Of a DNA stretch of 21,701 nt, positions 14,712-21,701 are shown piece after piece. A program made the translations under genes and the position numbers. Every line of letters starts with the position of its first letter. Position 1 is the stretch's first letter. Below the pieces are notes generated by a model. It ran no database searches. It worked only from the letters and a program-made list of their open reading frames with translations, and had not been told where the DNA came from. The DNA is from Comamonadaceae bacterium (GTDB lineage Bacteria > Pseudomonadota > Gammaproteobacteria > Burkholderiales > Burkholderiaceae_C), in contig CANLWQ010000003.1 in NCBI GenBank assembly GCA_947494405.1, positions 1-21,701 on the forward strand. Direction: 5' to 3'.

Positions 14712-14799
14712 CTGAGAGTTCTCAAAACAGGAAACATCATAAGAATCGACATTGGGAGCATGAAGTTAAGCGAATAAGTGATTAAAAACAATACAAATC

Positions 14800-14835
14800 T
14801 GTCATTTCAACAAATTAATAACAGTTTTGTCATTT
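14800..14835. repeat. two TGTCATTT direct repeats upstream of the unrecognised gene
   Basis: TGTCATTT occurs at 14800-14807 and 14828-14835, 28 bases apart, with another TTGTCA just downstream at 14837-14842. They lie in the 128-bp gap between the kinase gene end and the unrecognised gene, both on the minus strand. OmpR-type regulators often bind spaced direct repeats, so this could be a target of the adjacent response regulator. That is speculation. Confidence 0.25.
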
Positions 14836-14839
14836 ATTG

Positions 14840-16243
14840 TCAGCCAAACCAGACATCTGGCGGGTCAAGTGGGGCTGTCACTGTCACATGGACTGTCTTT
14901 TTCTCATCAACCGTTAAGGTGATTCGCCCATGGTGCAAGTGCATGATTTCAATACATAAACTCAAACCTAAACCATGGCCATCGACATGCCGCGTATGGG
15001 CAGAGTCGCCACGGTAGAAGCGCTCGAATGCCCGCCCGGTTAAATCCTCGACCACCTCTTGCGTGGGATTGGAGATGGAAAACTCAAGCGTACCGTTGTG
15101 CTGCTTTAACTGGAAATCAATCCAACCTTCGGGGAGGTTGTAATTGACCGCATTGACATACAAATTCTGTATGAGTTGGTAAATTAAGTTTTTATCGCAG
15201 CGCCACACAATTTGAGGCTCGACAGTGGAAGTGATGGATAAATTAGACTGAAAGTTCTTCGCGTCTTCAACCATTTGTGAAACAACATCACTGATATTGA
15301 TTTGTTCCATTTCCAGCTTCAAACTGTCTGAATCAGCGCGTGAGAGCAACAGCAATTTCTCAGTGATATCGATAAGCCGCTCAATCTCCTCGCCCATCAA
15401 TCGCAAGCGTATTTGCGCGGGCGAGCCACTGGGTAACTCTGCTATGCCCAACTCCACATGACCACGCAAAATAGTCAAAGGCGTTCGCAACTCATGTGAA
15501 GCATCGGATGAAAACCGATGCGATTGCAAAAAACTGTTGTGTAAGCGTCCACGCAACTCTTCGAAAACCTCTGTAAATGCTTTGAATTCTGTGAAATCGG
15601 CTGTCACATCCAAAGGATCGTTGAGGTTTTTAGATGAGAGTTTTTGCAATCTGTTTTTAATGTCGTTGACAGGTCGTAACAAAACACTGGCCATCAACCA
15701 ACTGACGATCAGCATCATCAAAAGAATGACGGGAAATACATATTGCATCACGCGGTTTCGAATCCCCCAAAGTTCGTCGGTTGACTTCTTCACCACCACT
15801 TGATCGGCCAGCAACACATGTTGGGAGGACGCTTGCCGAATAGCGATCCATTGCCCTGATTCCCATGAAACTGGGGAGAATTGAAAATCCGGCACGTGTT
15901 GAGCTTGAATGTCTTCCCACGGCGTAGAGGCTGAATGAACAAATTGGCAAAGTGAGGAAAGCGCCGCTCTATTCTGTGAAGAGGGGCTGTCGCAGTAAAC
16001 ATACTCTCTGGGCAAACTCTCCATCCAAGAATCAGCCCGCGCAACATCTGCGCAAGTGTTGAACTCTTTTTCTGTGGCTTGAGAATCAGCGCACTGCTGC
16101 AATACTTTCACCATGCCCGATTGAATACGCTCTTGTATGTAGTCTGAAGCCACTTGTTGGCTAAGAAATCGGTTGAGTAAAGTGACCGCCAAGATGCAGA
16201 AAAAAAACTGCAGCATCAAGCGAAGTCGAAAAGAATTCTTCAC
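14840..16243 (-). CDS. OmpR-class sensor histidine kinase with a four-cysteine periplasmic domain
   Basis: The 467 residues are ordered as: TM1 about 8-27; periplasmic sensor about 28-165; TM2 about 168-188; HAMP about 189-240 (LLRPVNDIKNRLQKL); HisKA with the phosphoacceptor H250 in RFSSDASHELRTPL; and a HATPase domain with NLYVNAVNYN, FERFYRGDSAHTR and GHGLGLSLCIEIM. The kinase phosphorylates the adjacent regulator. Between the membranes it has cysteines at 51, 64, 84 and 99, which could form disulfides or bind a metal. A metal or redox signal is therefore possible, as in copper-sensing CusS/CopS kinases, but no Met-rich or His-rich metal motif is apparent. Its ATG overlaps the regulator stop (ATGA). 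No stem-loop terminator was seen after it. Confidence 0.92.
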   Translation of the reverse strand: MKNSFRLRLMLQFFFCILAVTLLNRFLSQQVASDYIQERIQSGMVKVLQQCADSQATEKEFNTCADVARADSWMESLPREYVYCDSPSSQNRAALSSLCQFVHSASTPWEDIQAQHVPDFQFSPVSWESGQWIAIRQASSQHVLLADQVVVKKSTDELWGIRNRVMQYVFPVILLMMLIVSWLMASVLLRPVNDIKNRLQKLSSKNLNDPLDVTADFTEFKAFTEVFEELRGRLHNSFLQSHRFSSDASHELRTPLTILRGHVELGIAELPSGSPAQIRLRLMGEEIERLIDITEKLLLLSRADSDSLKLEMEQINISDVVSQMVEDAKNFQSNLSITSTVEPQIVWRCDKNLIYQLIQNLYVNAVNYNLPEGWIDFQLKQHNGTLEFSISNPTQEVVEDLTGRAFERFYRGDSAHTRHVDGHGLGLSLCIEIMHLHHGRITLTVDEKKTVHVTVTAPLDPPDVWFG

Positions 16244-16929
16244 GCCAAGCCTTTTAAATTGATGCGATAGCCAACCCCGCGAATCGATTCAATGGGAAAC
16301 ACCGACATGCTGTTGTCGGTAGAGACCAATTTCTTTTTGATACGCTGAACACACACATCCACCACATTGGTTTGCGGATCAAAATTGAAATTCCACACAT
16401 GTTGCAATATTTGTTTGCGAGAAAAAATGTAGCCCGGCGAGCGCATCAAGTAATCGAGCAACATGAATTCGCGTTGACTGAGAATTGCGCTTTGGTCTTC
16501 CCAATCGGCTTTACGTGTAAGTCGATTCAGGGTGATGCCCGCCACACTGAAAACATCCTCGTTTTGACTGGCATTTCGTCCCAGCAAGGAGCGAATTCGG
16601 GCAATCAATTCTTCAATGAAAAAAGGTTTGGCTAAATAGTCATCTGCGCCCAGGTCGAAACCTTGCAAACGATCCGCCAAATCGGTTTTGGCGCTCAGCA
16701 CAATCACGGGTATGACTATGCCCATCGATCTGGCTTTGCGCAGCAACTCAAAACCATCCATGCCAGGCAACATGATGTCAAGCACCAGCAAATCGTGCTG
16801 CGCTTGAAGTACGACATTCAAACCCGCCAAACCATCTTCAATAGGGTCAACCGCCATGCCCGCCGCTGTGAGACCTTGGCAGACAAATGAGGCAATTTTG
16901 GGTTCGTCCTCAATCAGCAATATACGCAT
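16240..16929 (-). CDS. OmpR/PhoB-family response regulator
   Basis: The 229-residue DNA-binding regulator has a receiver domain with the acidic pocket IEDEP (E7, D8), phosphoacceptor D51 in LLVLDIMLPGMDGF, S79 at the switch position and K101 in DDYLAKPF. The C-terminal winged helix contains LSQREFMLLDYLMRSPGYIF, QILQHVWNFNFDPQTNVVDV and IRGVGYRINLKGLA. It lies 12 bases after the amidohydrolase gene and overlaps the kinase by 4 bases, so all three are probably one transcript. Receiver spacing and motifs are close to the CusR/CopR/QseB group. Its targets are unknown; the upstream palindrome at 18675-18694 and the direct repeats near 14800 are candidates. Confidence 0.93.
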   Translation of the reverse strand: MRILLIEDEPKIASFVCQGLTAAGMAVDPIEDGLAGLNVVLQAQHDLLVLDIMLPGMDGFELLRKARSMGIVIPVIVLSAKTDLADRLQGFDLGADDYLAKPFFIEELIARIRSLLGRNASQNEDVFSVAGITLNRLTRKADWEDQSAILSQREFMLLDYLMRSPGYIFSRKQILQHVWNFNFDPQTNVVDVCVQRIKKKLVSTDNSMSVFPIESIRGVGYRINLKGLA

Positions 16930-16941
16930 CAGATTTTTTTC

Positions 16942-18645
16942 TCAAACAAATTCAGTCAGTAGCTCGCCAGACAATTCGCCTTCAAGAATCAGACCGTGTT
17001 GGTTGGCGACCATTTGCCCATTCACCCATACACCCTGGACCCCAAAAGCAGCAGTGTTCAAGCGTGAAGCGCCACCTGGCAGATCAAACACACGTTGCTT
17101 GGGGCCGCGCCCAATGGTCTGGGGGTCAAACAGCAACAAATCAGCGGCGTAGCCCACGCGAAGCAGTCCGCGGTCTTTCAGGCCCAGCACTTGTGCTGGT
17201 TGTTGTGTCAGTTTATGCACAGCCTGTGTCATTGACATCAACCCCAAATCTCTGGCCCAGTGGCCCAACAAATGCAAACCAAAGCCTGCGTCATTGAAGA
17301 AGGTGAGGTGTGCGCCTGCGTCACTGAGTGACACCAAGCTATGGGGGTCATTCAGCAAGCGACCCACTGCTTCGGTATCACTGTTCAACAACTGTGCGGT
17401 AAAGACGGTTTGCAGGTCTTCTTTGAGGGCCAGATCAAGCGCCACATCCAAAGGGTCTTGATGCAATGCGTGGGCCAATTCAGCCACGCTTTTTTGCTCA
17501 TACGCTTGGTGCTCAGGTAGCGTGGTTTGCACCACATGCACCTTGTCCCATTCGTTGTTGAACAAACGGAAAGTGGCTGTTTGGGCTAATTCGTCCTTAA
17601 CCGATTGGCGAAATGCGGTGTCAGCCAAACAGGCTTTCAGTGCCGCGTGTGACAAACCCATGGCAGGTCGCCAACTGACCAAGCCCTCCACGGGGTAAGC
17701 CGATGCAAACGTGAAGTCCATGGTGAGAGGACAGCAGGACACTTGCGCAATCAAGGGTATGCCTTGCGCATTGGCTTGGGCAATGGCCGCCATGTCATTG
17801 AACACAGCTTGGGGGTTGGTGCTGTTGTGCAACAAGGCAGCCACCATCACCGGTCTGCCACTTTTTTGCGAGAGTGACTGCAAAAACGACATGGGCATTT
17901 GCCCACCCTTGGTCACCATGTAAACGCCGCGTCCAAAGCTACCCATGGCCATGGTGAGTTGCATCATTTCTTCATCGCTGGCCAAACGCGAGGGCATGGG
18001 AAAACCACCCTCCCCGTTGTGCGCGGGACTGGTGCTGCTGGCAAAGCCCACAGCACCCGCGGCCATGGCTTCTCGCACCAACACCGCCATGGCGTCAATT
18101 TCTTCGGGCGTGGCCTGGCGTTTATTCGCTTGCTCGCCCATCACCCAAGTGCGAACCGAGGAATGGCCCACATAAGCGGCAATATTGACGGCGCTGCCTT
18201 TTTGCTTGAGCATGGCCATGTACTCAGGGAATGTTTCAAAACTCCAATCGATGCCTTGCTTGAGAACATCTAAGGACATGCCCTCGACCTGGGTGAGGTT
18301 GCGCATGGTCAACTCACGGTCTTGGGGACGACAAGGTGCGATGGTGAAGCCACAGTTACCAATAACGGCGGTGGTGACGCCCATGGCAGGCGACGGACGC
18401 ACATACGAGTCCCAGGTGATTTGCGCATCGAAATGGGTATGCGAATCGATGATGCCTGGCATCAAAGCCAAGCCCTTAGCGGCTATGGTTTGCTTGGCTT
18501 GACCTTGAAAGGCGTCTTCCAGCGCCACGATGCGGCCCTGATGCACCGCCACATCTTTAATGTGAGGTTCACTCAAACTGCCATCAAAGACCAAGGCCTG
18601 ACGGATGAGCAAGTCAACAGGATGGGATAGGTTCACAGTCGGCAT
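16942..18645 (-). CDS. N-acyl-D-amino-acid deacylase-type amidohydrolase
   Basis: This 567-residue enzyme belongs to the D-aminoacylase/amidohydrolase class. The metal-binding HTHFD occurs in GIIDSHTHFDAQITWDSY near 65-82. The conserved cysteine is in GNCGFTIAPCRP. Further metal-site residues appear in YVGHSSVRTWVMGEQA, in LLHNSTNPQA and in SLSDAGAHLTFFNDAG. The C-terminal beta-sandwich begins at RGLLRVGYAADLLLFDP. It removes an acyl or amide group from a D-amino acid or related compound. I use the ATG at 18645 because the upstream alternative is a TTG at 18672 adding nine residues. It leads an apparent operon with the two-component genes. Whether it is a true D-aminoacylase or an allied imidase/amidase cannot be settled from sequence. 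Confidence 0.9.
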   Translation of the reverse strand: MPTVNLSHPVDLLIRQALVFDGSLSEPHIKDVAVHQGRIVALEDAFQGQAKQTIAAKGLALMPGIIDSHTHFDAQITWDSYVRPSPAMGVTTAVIGNCGFTIAPCRPQDRELTMRNLTQVEGMSLDVLKQGIDWSFETFPEYMAMLKQKGSAVNIAAYVGHSSVRTWVMGEQANKRQATPEEIDAMAVLVREAMAAGAVGFASSTSPAHNGEGGFPMPSRLASDEEMMQLTMAMGSFGRGVYMVTKGGQMPMSFLQSLSQKSGRPVMVAALLHNSTNPQAVFNDMAAIAQANAQGIPLIAQVSCCPLTMDFTFASAYPVEGLVSWRPAMGLSHAALKACLADTAFRQSVKDELAQTATFRLFNNEWDKVHVVQTTLPEHQAYEQKSVAELAHALHQDPLDVALDLALKEDLQTVFTAQLLNSDTEAVGRLLNDPHSLVSLSDAGAHLTFFNDAGFGLHLLGHWARDLGLMSMTQAVHKLTQQPAQVLGLKDRGLLRVGYAADLLLFDPQTIGRGPKQRVFDLPGGASRLNTAAFGVQGVWVNGQMVANQHGLILEGELSGELLTEFV

Positions 18646-18674
18646 TCCAATCTCACAATGAAAAATTTTCAAGC

Positions 18675-18694
18675 GACATTATGAAAGCAATGTC
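18675..18694. promoter_or_regulatory. 20-bp palindrome upstream of the amidohydrolase/two-component operon
   Basis: GACATT (18675-18680) and AATGTC (18689-18694) are perfect inverted arms around an 8-base spacer, about 30-50 bases before the amidohydrolase ATG. On the minus strand the element overlaps a possible -10 box, CATAAT. This is a good position for a repressor or the operon's own regulator. Arms of 6 bases are short. Confidence 0.4.
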
Positions 18695-18722
18695 TAGGGT
18701 TTATTTCACGGTGCATTCAGGT

Positions 18723-18785
18723 GTATGACACATTTTGAATTTATGTCATACTGAGCGTCATACAAATTCAGCATCGCGTATGACA
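18723..18785. promoter_or_regulatory. vapBC promoter/operator with four GTATGAC half-sites
   Basis: Four copies of one 7-base half-site occur: GTATGAC at 18723, GTCATAC at 18745 and 18757, and GTATGAC at 18778. Sites 1 and 2 form a perfect inverted repeat with 8-base arms (GTATGACA/TGTCATAC). Sites 3 and 4 form a second inverted pair. A likely promoter, TTGAAT (18735-18740) and TCATAC (18758-18763) 17 bases apart, lies within the array. Such operators are bound by ribbon-helix-helix antitoxins together with their toxin, giving autorepression. Confidence 0.75.
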
Positions 18786-18791
18786 AGGAGG
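18785..18791 (+). promoter_or_regulatory. strong ribosome binding site of vapB
   Basis: AAGGAGG stands four bases before the ATG at 18796. It is the best Shine-Dalgarno sequence seen in the window and fixes the antitoxin start. It abuts the last operator half-site. Confidence 0.85.
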
Positions 18792-18795
18792 CATC

Positions 18796-19071
18796 ATGCT
18801 GTCTGTTCGACTCCCTGAGGCCATAGAACGTGAATTGAACCAGTATTGCGCGGTTCGCAAACTGAGCAAATCGCATGTGGTTCAAGAAGCTTTGGCCGAG
18901 TACCTTGTGGCGGCGAAAACGTCGTCACATGGCAAGCATGTACCTGAGCCGGATTTGTCGTTTCTGGCTGCGGATGATCCGATTCGCAAGTTCATTGGTA
19001 TTGTCAAAGATGGGCCTAGCACCGATGAGTGGATGGCCATCACGCGAGGTGAAGATTGGAATAAACCATGA
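18796..19071 (+). CDS. vapB: VapB-type ribbon-helix-helix antitoxin
   Basis: The 91-residue protein begins MLSVRLPEAIERELNQYCAV, a CopG-type ribbon followed by helix and the SKSHVVQEALAEYL second helix, so it binds DNA as a dimer. The C-terminal half (LSFLAADDPIRKFIGIVKDG and RGEDWNKP at the end) should be the flexible part that wraps and inhibits the toxin. It is encoded first, has a strong AAGGAGG ribosome site, and overlaps the toxin gene by 4 bases, all typical of type II systems. The upstream half-sites are the expected target. It is a chromosomal addiction-type module of probable horizontal origin; the local GC is higher than in the 14 kb region. Confidence 0.9.
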   Translation: MLSVRLPEAIERELNQYCAVRKLSKSHVVQEALAEYLVAAKTSSHGKHVPEPDLSFLAADDPIRKFIGIVKDGPSTDEWMAITRGEDWNKP

Positions 19072-19463
19072 TTTTGGTGGACACCAATGTGCTGCTTGAT
19101 ATCTACAGAGCGGATGCAATTTGGATGCCTTGGTCTTTGCAACATTTACAACAAGCCAAGCCCGGTCAATTGGCTATCAATATGGTGGTGTACGCCGAAT
19201 TAGCGGGACACCCTGCCGAGCCTGCGAACTTGGACGAGTTTCTGGAAATGTTGGACATTCAGATGCTCGAACTGCCTCGTTCGGCCGCCCGTTTAGCTGG
19301 TCTTGCTTTTCGCAGCTATCGCCAACGCGGCGGCACCAAAACCGGCGTGTTGCCCGACTTCTTTATCGGAGCACACGCCCAAGCCGAGGGTTACAAACTG
19401 CTGACTCGGGACGCAGGACGCTACAAAACGTATTTTCCAAAGATCAAGCTGATTTGTCCCTGA
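19068..19463 (+). CDS. vapC: VapC-type PIN-domain toxin (ribonuclease)
   Basis: The 131-residue PIN-domain protein has all four usual acidic residues: D5 in MILVDTNVLLDIYR, E44 in VVYAELAG, D97 in GVLPDFFIGAHA and D115 in LTRDAGRYKTYF. It should bind Mg2+ and cut specific RNA, usually tRNA or rRNA in this family; the exact target cannot be read from sequence. It is intact, so the module is probably active. It overlaps the antitoxin by 4 bases and ends 4 bases before the convergent cydB stop, leaving no space for a terminator between them. Confidence 0.92.
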   Translation: MILVDTNVLLDIYRADAIWMPWSLQHLQQAKPGQLAINMVVYAELAGHPAEPANLDEFLEMLDIQMLELPRSAARLAGLAFRSYRQRGGTKTGVLPDFFIGAHAQAEGYKLLTRDAGRYKTYFPKIKLICP

Positions 19464-19467
19464 CCAC

Positions 19468-20502
19468 TCAGTAAGTCAACGCCGTGGATTTGCCCCAGAA
19501 CACGCGGTAGGCAAACACCGTGTACCCGATGATCACAGGCAACACCACTACCACGCCATAAAAAATGACCAGCAAAGCCTCGGGCGCACTGGCGGCTTGC
19601 CAAATATTGAGTTTGTCGATCACCAACCACGGAAACAAGCTGTAGGCCAGCCCGTAAAAGGACAGCAGAAAAATGCCCACGGTGCTGGCGAAAGGAACGC
19701 CTGCGCCATATTGATTACCCCGAGCGAAACGCACCGGCAGGCGCTTCAAGCTGCGCTGAATGACCACGAACAAAGCCAATGTCACCGCGGGAATGGGCAA
19801 GAGCATCAACAGATTGGGAAAGCTGAACCATTTGTCAAAGATGCGCTGACTGACCCACGGCGTGGCTACAGAAATAGCGATCACCCCAGCGGCAGTCAAC
19901 CACAAACTGCCCTGCGCCCAAGCCACAGCTCTGAGTTGCAAAGCCCCTTCGGTTTTCATGATCAACCAACCTGCGCCGAGTAATCGGTAAGCAAACACCA
20001 AGCAAAAACCAATCAATGCGCTGAACACATATGCCGCCGTGTCCTGCTTGAAGCCGGTGATGAGTTGACCCAGCATGAAACCTTGCGACCACGAGGCCAA
20101 CAACGAGCCGATGTAAAAAGCCTTGTCCCAAAGGGGGCGGTGGTGGTCCTTGGCCTTGACACGAAAGTCAAAGGCCACGCCGCGCAGCGACAACGCCACC
20201 AGCATCAATGCCACAGGTAAATACAAAGTCCCCAAGATGACACCATGCGCCAAGGGAAAACCCACCAGCAACACGCCCACACCCAGCACCAGCCAGGTTT
20301 CGTTGGCATCCCAAAATGGGCCGATGCTGGCGATCATGGTGTTTTTCTGCTCGATCGTGTCCGCACTGTTCAACAAGGCTCCTACACCCAAGTCATAGCC
20401 GTCCAAAATGACATAGGCCAACATGGACAGCGCCATGACCAATGCAAACACCAAAGGCAACCAACCACCAGGGCTGGCGAGGTCAATACCGAACTCAGAC
20501 AT
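19468..20502 (-). CDS. cydB: cytochrome bd-type quinol oxidase subunit II
   Basis: The 344-residue membrane protein contains the CydB signature LAYVILDGYDLGVGALL, then IGPFWDANETWLVLGVGVLL and SLRGVAFDFRVK, with about eight to nine membrane segments. Together with CydA it forms the high-affinity oxygen reductase that oxidises ubiquinol in the inner membrane. The length and CydA type (short Q-loop) place it in the cyanide-insensitive (CIO) group. It overlaps cydA by 8 bases. No cydX-like small gene follows, since vapC ends only 4 bases beyond its stop; CIO-type oxidases generally lack CydX. Confidence 0.94.
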   Translation of the reverse strand: MSEFGIDLASPGGWLPLVFALVMALSMLAYVILDGYDLGVGALLNSADTIEQKNTMIASIGPFWDANETWLVLGVGVLLVGFPLAHGVILGTLYLPVALMLVALSLRGVAFDFRVKAKDHHRPLWDKAFYIGSLLASWSQGFMLGQLITGFKQDTAAYVFSALIGFCLVFAYRLLGAGWLIMKTEGALQLRAVAWAQGSLWLTAAGVIAISVATPWVSQRIFDKWFSFPNLLMLLPIPAVTLALFVVIQRSLKRLPVRFARGNQYGAGVPFASTVGIFLLSFYGLAYSLFPWLVIDKLNIWQAASAPEALLVIFYGVVVVLPVIIGYTVFAYRVFWGKSTALTY

Positions 20503-21701
20503 GGCGCAATCCTTGGTTGTTCAAACGAGGCTCTTCACTGCCCTGAGTCGCTTTCTTGGCCAAGTAAAACACCACAGACACATAAGCACTCAGCAAGGCT
20601 GCATACAGCGTGAGGTACATGGCCAAGGACAGGGCGATGTTGCCGGCTGGCACTTGTGAAGCGGCTTGCGCTGTGGTCAGCACCCCGTGCACCAACCAAG
20701 GTTGGCGGCCAATTTCGGTGACATACCAACCCGACACCAGCGCCACCCAACCCGCAAAAGTCATGGCCACCAAAACCATGGCAGTACGTTTGGACAAAGT
20801 GTTTTTAAATTTCAATTCATAGCTGGCAAACCAGCTGACAGCCAACATCAGCAGACCCACACCGACCATGATGCGAAACGCCCAAAACACAGGCCCCACA
20901 GGCGGGTGTTCGGCAAAGTCCTTGATGCCCTTGATCTCGCCATTCCAGTCGTGGGTCAGGTAATAAGACGCCAATTTGGGGATGGCAATCTCATATTTAT
21001 TGGACTGCGTGGCTTGGTCAGGAATAGCAAATAAAACCGCAGGCACGCCCTGCTGTGTTTCCCAAATGCCTTCCATGGCCGCCAGCTTGGCGGGTTGGTA
21101 TTTCAAAGTGTTTAGGCCATGCAGATCGCCCACGACAATTTGAACCGGTATCAACACCGCGGCCACCATCACACCGGTGCGAAGCGCGGCCATCACGTCT
21201 TTGGCGCGGTCGTTTTTCAGCCAACGGTAGGCGCTGATGCCTGCCAGCAAAAACGAACCCGTCAGGCCCGAGGCCAGCAACATGTGTGTCATGCGATAGG
21301 GGAAAGACGGGTTGAAGATGACCTCGAACCAACTCGTCACATGGGCTTGCCCGTTGATCATCTCAAAACCAGCGGGTGTGTGCATCCAAGAGTTGAGCGC
21401 CAAAATCCAAAACGCTGAAGCGGTGGTGCCCAAGGCCACCAACCAAGTGGCCAAGGTGTGCACGCCTTCGCTTACCCGACCGCGCCCGAACAACATGATG
21501 CCCAAAAATGTGGCCTCTAGAAAGAAAGCGGTCAACACTTCATAGGCCAGCAAAGGCCCGGCCACATTGCCCACGGTGTTCATGAAGCCCGGCCAATTGG
21601 TGCCAAACTGGAAACTCATGGTGATGCCACTGACCACACCCAAGGCGAAAGTCAGGGCAAAGATCTTGATCCAGAACTGGTAGGCGTCCATCCAATGCTG
21701 C
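20495..21701 (-). CDS. cydA: cytochrome bd-type quinol oxidase subunit I, 5' end cut by window
   Basis: The frame is open to the window edge and reads in as QHWMDAYQFWIKIFALTFALG; the first 50 or so residues, including the N-terminal heme His, are missing. Visible features include GTNWPGFMNTVGNVAGPLLAY with the nearby AFFLEATFLG glutamate, SFPYRMTHMLLAS carrying the heme b-558 His, GDLHGLNTLKYQPAKLAAME in the quinol-binding loop, and WYVTEIGRQPWLVHGVL, the CydA hallmark. The Q-loop is short, as in cyanide-insensitive oxidases. The gene shares an 8-base overlap with cydB. The protein reduces oxygen at low concentration and helps in microaerobic or nitrosative stress. Confidence 0.94.
   Translation of the reverse strand, partial: QHWMDAYQFWIKIFALTFALGVVSGITMSFQFGTNWPGFMNTVGNVAGPLLAYEVLTAFFLEATFLGIMLFGRGRVSEGVHTLATWLVALGTTASAFWILALNSWMHTPAGFEMINGQAHVTSWFEVIFNPSFPYRMTHMLLASGLTGSFLLAGISAYRWLKNDRAKDVMAALRTGVMVAAVLIPVQIVVGDLHGLNTLKYQPAKLAAMEGIWETQQGVPAVLFAIPDQATQSNKYEIAIPKLASYYLTHDWNGEIKGIKDFAEHPPVGPVFWAFRIMVGVGLLMLAVSWFASYELKFKNTLSKRTAMVLVAMTFAGWVALVSGWYVTEIGRQPWLVHGVLTTAQAASQVPAGNIALSLAMYLTLYAALLSAYVSVVFYLAKKATQGSEEPRLNNQGLRHV

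Noticed and set aside
18796..19463. Antitoxin or toxin as a decayed remnant
   Set aside because: Both reading frames are complete, and the toxin keeps all four acidic residues; the ribosome site and operator are intact.

Overview
The window looks like a compact chromosomal segment of a betaproteobacterium, most likely Burkholderiales/Comamonadaceae (a Limnohabitans- or Polaromonas-like freshwater bacterium). This rests on the character of the proteins, the moderate GC content, the cyanide-insensitive-type bd oxidase and very tight gene packing, with many ATGA or TAATG stop/start overlaps. No rRNA, tRNA, insertion sequence, prophage or CRISPR was seen. No gene-free stretch exceeds about 170 bases. 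The first and last genes run off the window.

Layout. 1-2107 (minus): a two-gene unit of an EctD-like Fe(II)/2-oxoglutarate dioxygenase and a SAF-domain NAD(P) oxidoreductase (partial). 2240-2677 (plus): a small exported TPR protein. 2667-5868: an Lrp/AsnC regulator divergent from an orphan AceE-type 2-oxoacid dehydrogenase E1, a layout like mdeR/mdeB of pseudomonads. 5859-7954 (minus): a MerR-family regulator coupled by a 4-base overlap to serC. 8126-13499 (plus): a run of eight genes made of an Rrf2-like regulator, a bacterial voltage-gated cation channel with an unusual TLEGW filter, a DUF2236/MpaB-type protein, then five overlapping genes (CitE-like lyase, MaoC hydratase, FAH-family hydrolase, cupin, YqiA-like esterase). 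13483-14711 (minus): a gamma-glutamylcyclotransferase-like gene and an unrecognised gene, both apparently starting with TTG. 14840-18645 (minus): a D-aminoacylase-type amidohydrolase followed by an OmpR-family regulator and a cysteine-bearing sensor kinase. 18796-19463 (plus): a vapBC-type toxin-antitoxin pair with a clear repeated operator. 19468-21701 (minus): cydB and partial cydA, a CIO-type quinol oxidase.

How they work together. The lyase, hydratase and hydrolase look like a CoA-thioester/acylpyruvate degradation module. The two-component system may sense an envelope condition tied to the amidohydrolase upstream. The Lrp protein probably controls the E1 enzyme. The most interesting points are the channel filter (Gly at position 4, a feature linked to Ca2+ selectivity in the native prokaryotic channel CavMr) and its translational coupling to a DUF2236 protein, the TTG-started pair at 13.5-14.7 kb, and the four-half-site vapBC operator.
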